From: JABHQR01 sp043812455
GTDB taxonomy: Archaea; Nanobdellota; Nanobdellia; Woesearchaeales; GW2011-AR9
Direction: 5' to 3'
DNA: 8,301 bases
Assembly (NCBI GenBank): GCA_043812455.1
Contig: JBDRMB010000002.1
Location: 1-8,301, forward strand
Shown here piece after piece: positions 6,467 to 8,301 of the stretch. A program made the position numbers and the translations under genes. The notes beneath the pieces are model-generated. The model saw only the letters and a program-made list of their open reading frames with translations. It had not been told where the DNA came from and searched no databases. How positions within the stretch are numbered: the stretch's first letter is position 1; every line of letters starts with the position of its first letter.

Positions 6467-8083
6467 TCATAACAAATTTATTAGTAATAATCCGATTATT
6501 CCCGCTAACAAAGCATAGATTATAGCTGGAATTAAATTAATCCTAATTATCTTCCCTTCTTGACCATGTAAACCCACTGTTGCGCTGGCAGCAATGATAT
6601 TATGTACAGCGATCATATTGCCGATTGCCCCGCCTACTGACTGTAATGCCAATATAATCACTGGAGAGATCATCAAAGCAACTGCTGTTTCATATTGAAA
6701 TGTACCAAAAAATAAATTAGATACTGTATTAGACCCAGAAATAAAAGAACCAACCATTCCAATTAATGGGGCAAACAAAGGATAAAAATTTCCAGTTAAA
6801 GAGGCCATAGCTTTTGCCAATAATAAAGGCATGCTTGGCAACCCCAATAAATTATTACTTGATAAGATTAATATTTGAACAAGTGCAACTGTAAATATTA
6901 AAGCAATTAAAGGTAATTTTATTTTCTTAAGTGAATCTGATAATACACATTTAATTTCTTTTAGGTTCACTTTTAGAATATATATAGATAAAATACAAAC
7001 AATTAGAAACAAAATCCCTGGAGAATATAACGGAGCAAACGAATAATTTATCTCTGCGCCAAACAATTGAAAGATATTTAACGCAAATCCCTTTAACAAA
7101 TCGCCAAAGCCAAGAAAATTTGTTCTAGTGATTATTAACAAAACCCCTACCAACAGATAAGGAGTTACTGCTTTCCAAAACGTCAGACTTTTTTTATGAT
7201 GTAAAGCAGGACATTTTGTTTTCCATTCTTTTGGCCATTGACTTTTTTTAGGGAAATCCCAGTTCTCCTTCGGAACCAAAAACCCTCTTTTAGTTGTGAA
7301 TATTAATAAGATTACTCCCAATAGACCACCAATCAATGATGGAAATTCTGGACCAAGAAACATTGCTGTAAGAAAATAAGGTATTGTAAAACACATGCCA
7401 GACCAGATAGCATAAGGCCAAATCTTTATTCCCTCCTTAAATGATTTTTTTTCCCCAAATAATTTTGTTAAGATACAAACCAAAGCTAAAGGTACGAAAG
7501 TACCAATTATCAAATGAATTAGTGCCGAATAATATGTTACTTGCATTAAATTAACATCAGCTACTGATTTAATTCCTAATATTATAGGTGTTCCCACTGC
7601 CCCAAAAGTAACTGGAACCGAATTAGCAACTAGAGCAATAATTACTGCAGCCAATGCTGGAAAACCAAGTGAAACTAATAATGGTGCAGCCAAAGCTGCT
7701 GCAGTTCCAAATCCTGCTGCACCTTCAATAAACCCACCAAATAAAAAAGCAATTATAATTACTTGAACTCTTCTGTCGGTGGATACATTTTTTAATGCTT
7801 GATCAATTACATAAATAACTCCACTTATTTCTAAAAGTTTCAATAATAATATCGCTCCGAATACAATTAAAATAATCTCAATAGCAATAAAAGATCCCTT
7901 TGCTGTTGCTGCACTAATCCAAGAAATAGGCATTTTCCAAACTAATGAAGCAATGAACACTGTTACTAACCACGTTATTGGCATTGCATGGACGGCCTTC
8001 CATCTTAACACAGCCATTAAGATAAAAACTAATAGAATTGGTATTAAAGCAAAAATTATCAACAAGCTATAATCCATCACCAT
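6467..8083 (-). CDS. lctP: L-lactate permease family transporter (LctP/LldP)
   Basis: This 538-residue membrane protein belongs to the lactate permease family (TC 2.A.14), which carries L- or D-lactate, and in some members glycolate, with a proton; length matches the usual 530-560. Hydrophobic segments run nearly throughout, beginning at about 5-27 and ending at 519-538. Family signatures are GGFIEGAAGFGTAAA (116-130) followed by a Pro-rich small-residue stretch to GAVGTPI (161-167), GSFISGSNTVSNLFFG (445-460), and the C-terminal GNMIAVHNIIAASATVGL (488-505). A hydrophilic loop about 262-300 contains several Lys, Trp and Pro residues. The start ATG at 8083 is chosen because a TATA box lies 26 nt upstream; a second ATG two codons in is also possible. 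No lactate dehydrogenase gene is adjacent, so direction of transport (uptake or export) cannot be told. Confidence 0.93.
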   Translation of the reverse strand: MVMDYSLLIIFALIPILLVFILMAVLRWKAVHAMPITWLVTVFIASLVWKMPISWISAATAKGSFIAIEIILIVFGAILLLKLLEISGVIYVIDQALKNVSTDRRVQVIIIAFLFGGFIEGAAGFGTAAALAAPLLVSLGFPALAAVIIALVANSVPVTFGAVGTPIILGIKSVADVNLMQVTYYSALIHLIIGTFVPLALVCILTKLFGEKKSFKEGIKIWPYAIWSGMCFTIPYFLTAMFLGPEFPSLIGGLLGVILLIFTTKRGFLVPKENWDFPKKSQWPKEWKTKCPALHHKKSLTFWKAVTPYLLVGVLLIITRTNFLGFGDLLKGFALNIFQLFGAEINYSFAPLYSPGILFLIVCILSIYILKVNLKEIKCVLSDSLKKIKLPLIALIFTVALVQILILSSNNLLGLPSMPLLLAKAMASLTGNFYPLFAPLIGMVGSFISGSNTVSNLFFGTFQYETAVALMISPVIILALQSVGGAIGNMIAVHNIIAASATVGLHGQEGKIIRINLIPAIIYALLAGIIGLLLINLL

Positions 8084-8105
8084 AAGTTGATAATTTCATT
8101 TAGAG

Positions 8106-8114
8106 TATAAATAA
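8106..8114 (-). promoter_or_regulatory. TATA box of lctP, leaderless-type promoter
   Basis: TTATTTATA on the minus strand is centred about 26 nt before the lctP ATG, with an A-rich stretch (GAAAAA) upstream in the position of a B-recognition element. No ribosome binding site is evident between it and the ATG. This matches the spacing seen for proS and suggests a leaderless transcript. Confidence 0.55.
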
Positions 8115-8174
8115 TTTTTCTATTAGCTGAAATAATTTTAGAAATAACTTTTAGAATTTGAAAAAAATGAACCT

Positions 8175-8194
8175 CCCTGGACTAAAGTCCAGGG
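8175..8194 (-). repeat. Subterminal hairpin of the IS200/IS605-type element, overlapping the stop codon
   Basis: CCCTGGACT (8175-8183) pairs perfectly with AGTCCAGGG (8186-8194) around a two-base gap. In IS200/IS605 elements TnpA recognises such single-stranded hairpins near each end. The transposase TAG stop (8184-8182) is inside the hairpin. A run of T (minus strand, 8167-8161) follows seven or so bases later, so the structure could also help end transcription. Confidence 0.65.
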
Positions 8195-8301
8195 TATCTC
8201 GATAGTGGAATTTGCTTGCTCCACGCGTTATTGCTTTGAGCAATGTAATGCTTAATTGTATCTGCAGTAACATTGCCCACACTTCTGAAGAATTTACCTG
8301 G
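8182..8301 (-). CDS. IS200/IS605-type transposase, C-terminal 39 residues, cut by window edge
   Basis: An open frame enters from the right edge and stops at TAG 8184-8182. It contains FFRSVGNVTADTIKHYIAQS, which resembles the C-terminal helix of TnpA (Y1 HUH transposase), where 'SxG...IxxYIxxQ' carries the catalytic tyrosine (IS608 Tyr127 with Gln131). If so, the Tyr of HYIAQ would be the nucleophile, although the Gln is one residue nearer than usual. The tail ending SRYPGL is encoded in the terminal hairpin. The HUH motif and the rest of the protein are outside the window, so TnpA rather than an accessory IS605 protein is likely but not proven. Confidence 0.55.
   Translation of the reverse strand, partial: PGKFFRSVGNVTADTIKHYIAQSNNAWSKQIPLSRYPGL

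Larger units (their letters stand above)
8167..8301 (-). mobile_element. IS200/IS605-type element, one end (probably right end)
   Basis: The 3' end of a transposase gene is followed by a 9-bp palindrome with the CTTTAG core seen in many IS200/IS605 terminal hairpins, then AGGTTCAT and a T-run on the minus strand. The element edge is probably at the TTCA/TTCAT around 8171-8167, resembling cleavage sites of this family. These elements have subterminal hairpins rather than terminal inverted repeats and make no target duplication. The rest of the element lies beyond the right edge. Confidence 0.6.

Noticed and set aside
8230..8244. Small inverted repeat ATTGCT-TTG-AGCAAT near the right edge
   Set aside because: It is short, sits inside the transposase reading frame (IAQSN codons) and is easily produced by chance; no sign of an RNA gene or attachment site.
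1..8301. tRNA genes, CRISPR array, or a defence or toxin-antitoxin module
   Set aside because: I saw no cloverleaf with a GGTTCGAATC-type arm, no regularly spaced repeats, and no recognisable defence or toxin-antitoxin protein. The small ORF at 301-435 has no paired partner.

Overview
The window looks like a piece of an AT-rich archaeal chromosome, plausibly from a small-genome (DPANN-type) lineage. The sequence support is: a short archaeal/eukaryotic-type prolyl-tRNA synthetase with a Cys4 C-terminal domain and a terminal Tyr; TATA boxes centred about 26-27 nt before the ATG of two genes (leaderless archaeal promoters); a GAGGTG ribosome binding site on a transposase; and otherwise weak or absent ribosome binding sites. 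The phylum is inference. Short-form ProRS also occurs in some bacteria, so the promoters matter to this argument.

Layout, left to right. The 5' part of a DDE-type transposase gene (minus strand) runs off the left edge, and its start region can fold into a 12-bp hairpin. A 44-codon plus-strand ORF follows (301-435); it may be the tail of an interrupted gene. It meets, one base away from its stop, the end of a minus-strand cluster read right to left: proS (prolyl-tRNA synthetase), a 202-aa Lys-rich protein of unknown function, and a 280-aa TIM-barrel-like protein resembling aldo/keto reductases. Upstream of proS are two larger minus-strand membrane protein genes: a P2-type cation-transporting ATPase of 909 aa, and an LctP/LldP-family lactate permease of 538 aa at the right. 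The right edge holds the 3' end of an IS200/IS605-type transposase gene with its terminal hairpin.

All the full-length genes lie on the minus strand. proS and lctP each have their own leaderless-type promoter. The ATPase has a longer leader with two possible hairpins. The short spacings in proS/202-aa/280-aa (28 and 15 nt) suggest one transcript. The transporters could work together in an anaerobic or fermentative cell: the permease moves lactate with a proton, and the P-type ATPase keeps an ion gradient or expels calcium. This link is inference from proximity only.

I did not find a clear new multi-gene system. The points most worth a second look are: a P2-type ATPase with Ser in place of the M6 aspartate that binds Ca2+ in SERCA; a ProRS with a replaced TSH-type motif near the active site; two poorly characterised genes cotranscribed with proS; a transposase start codon sequestered in a hairpin; and a short, possibly truncated ORF beside the left insertion sequence.
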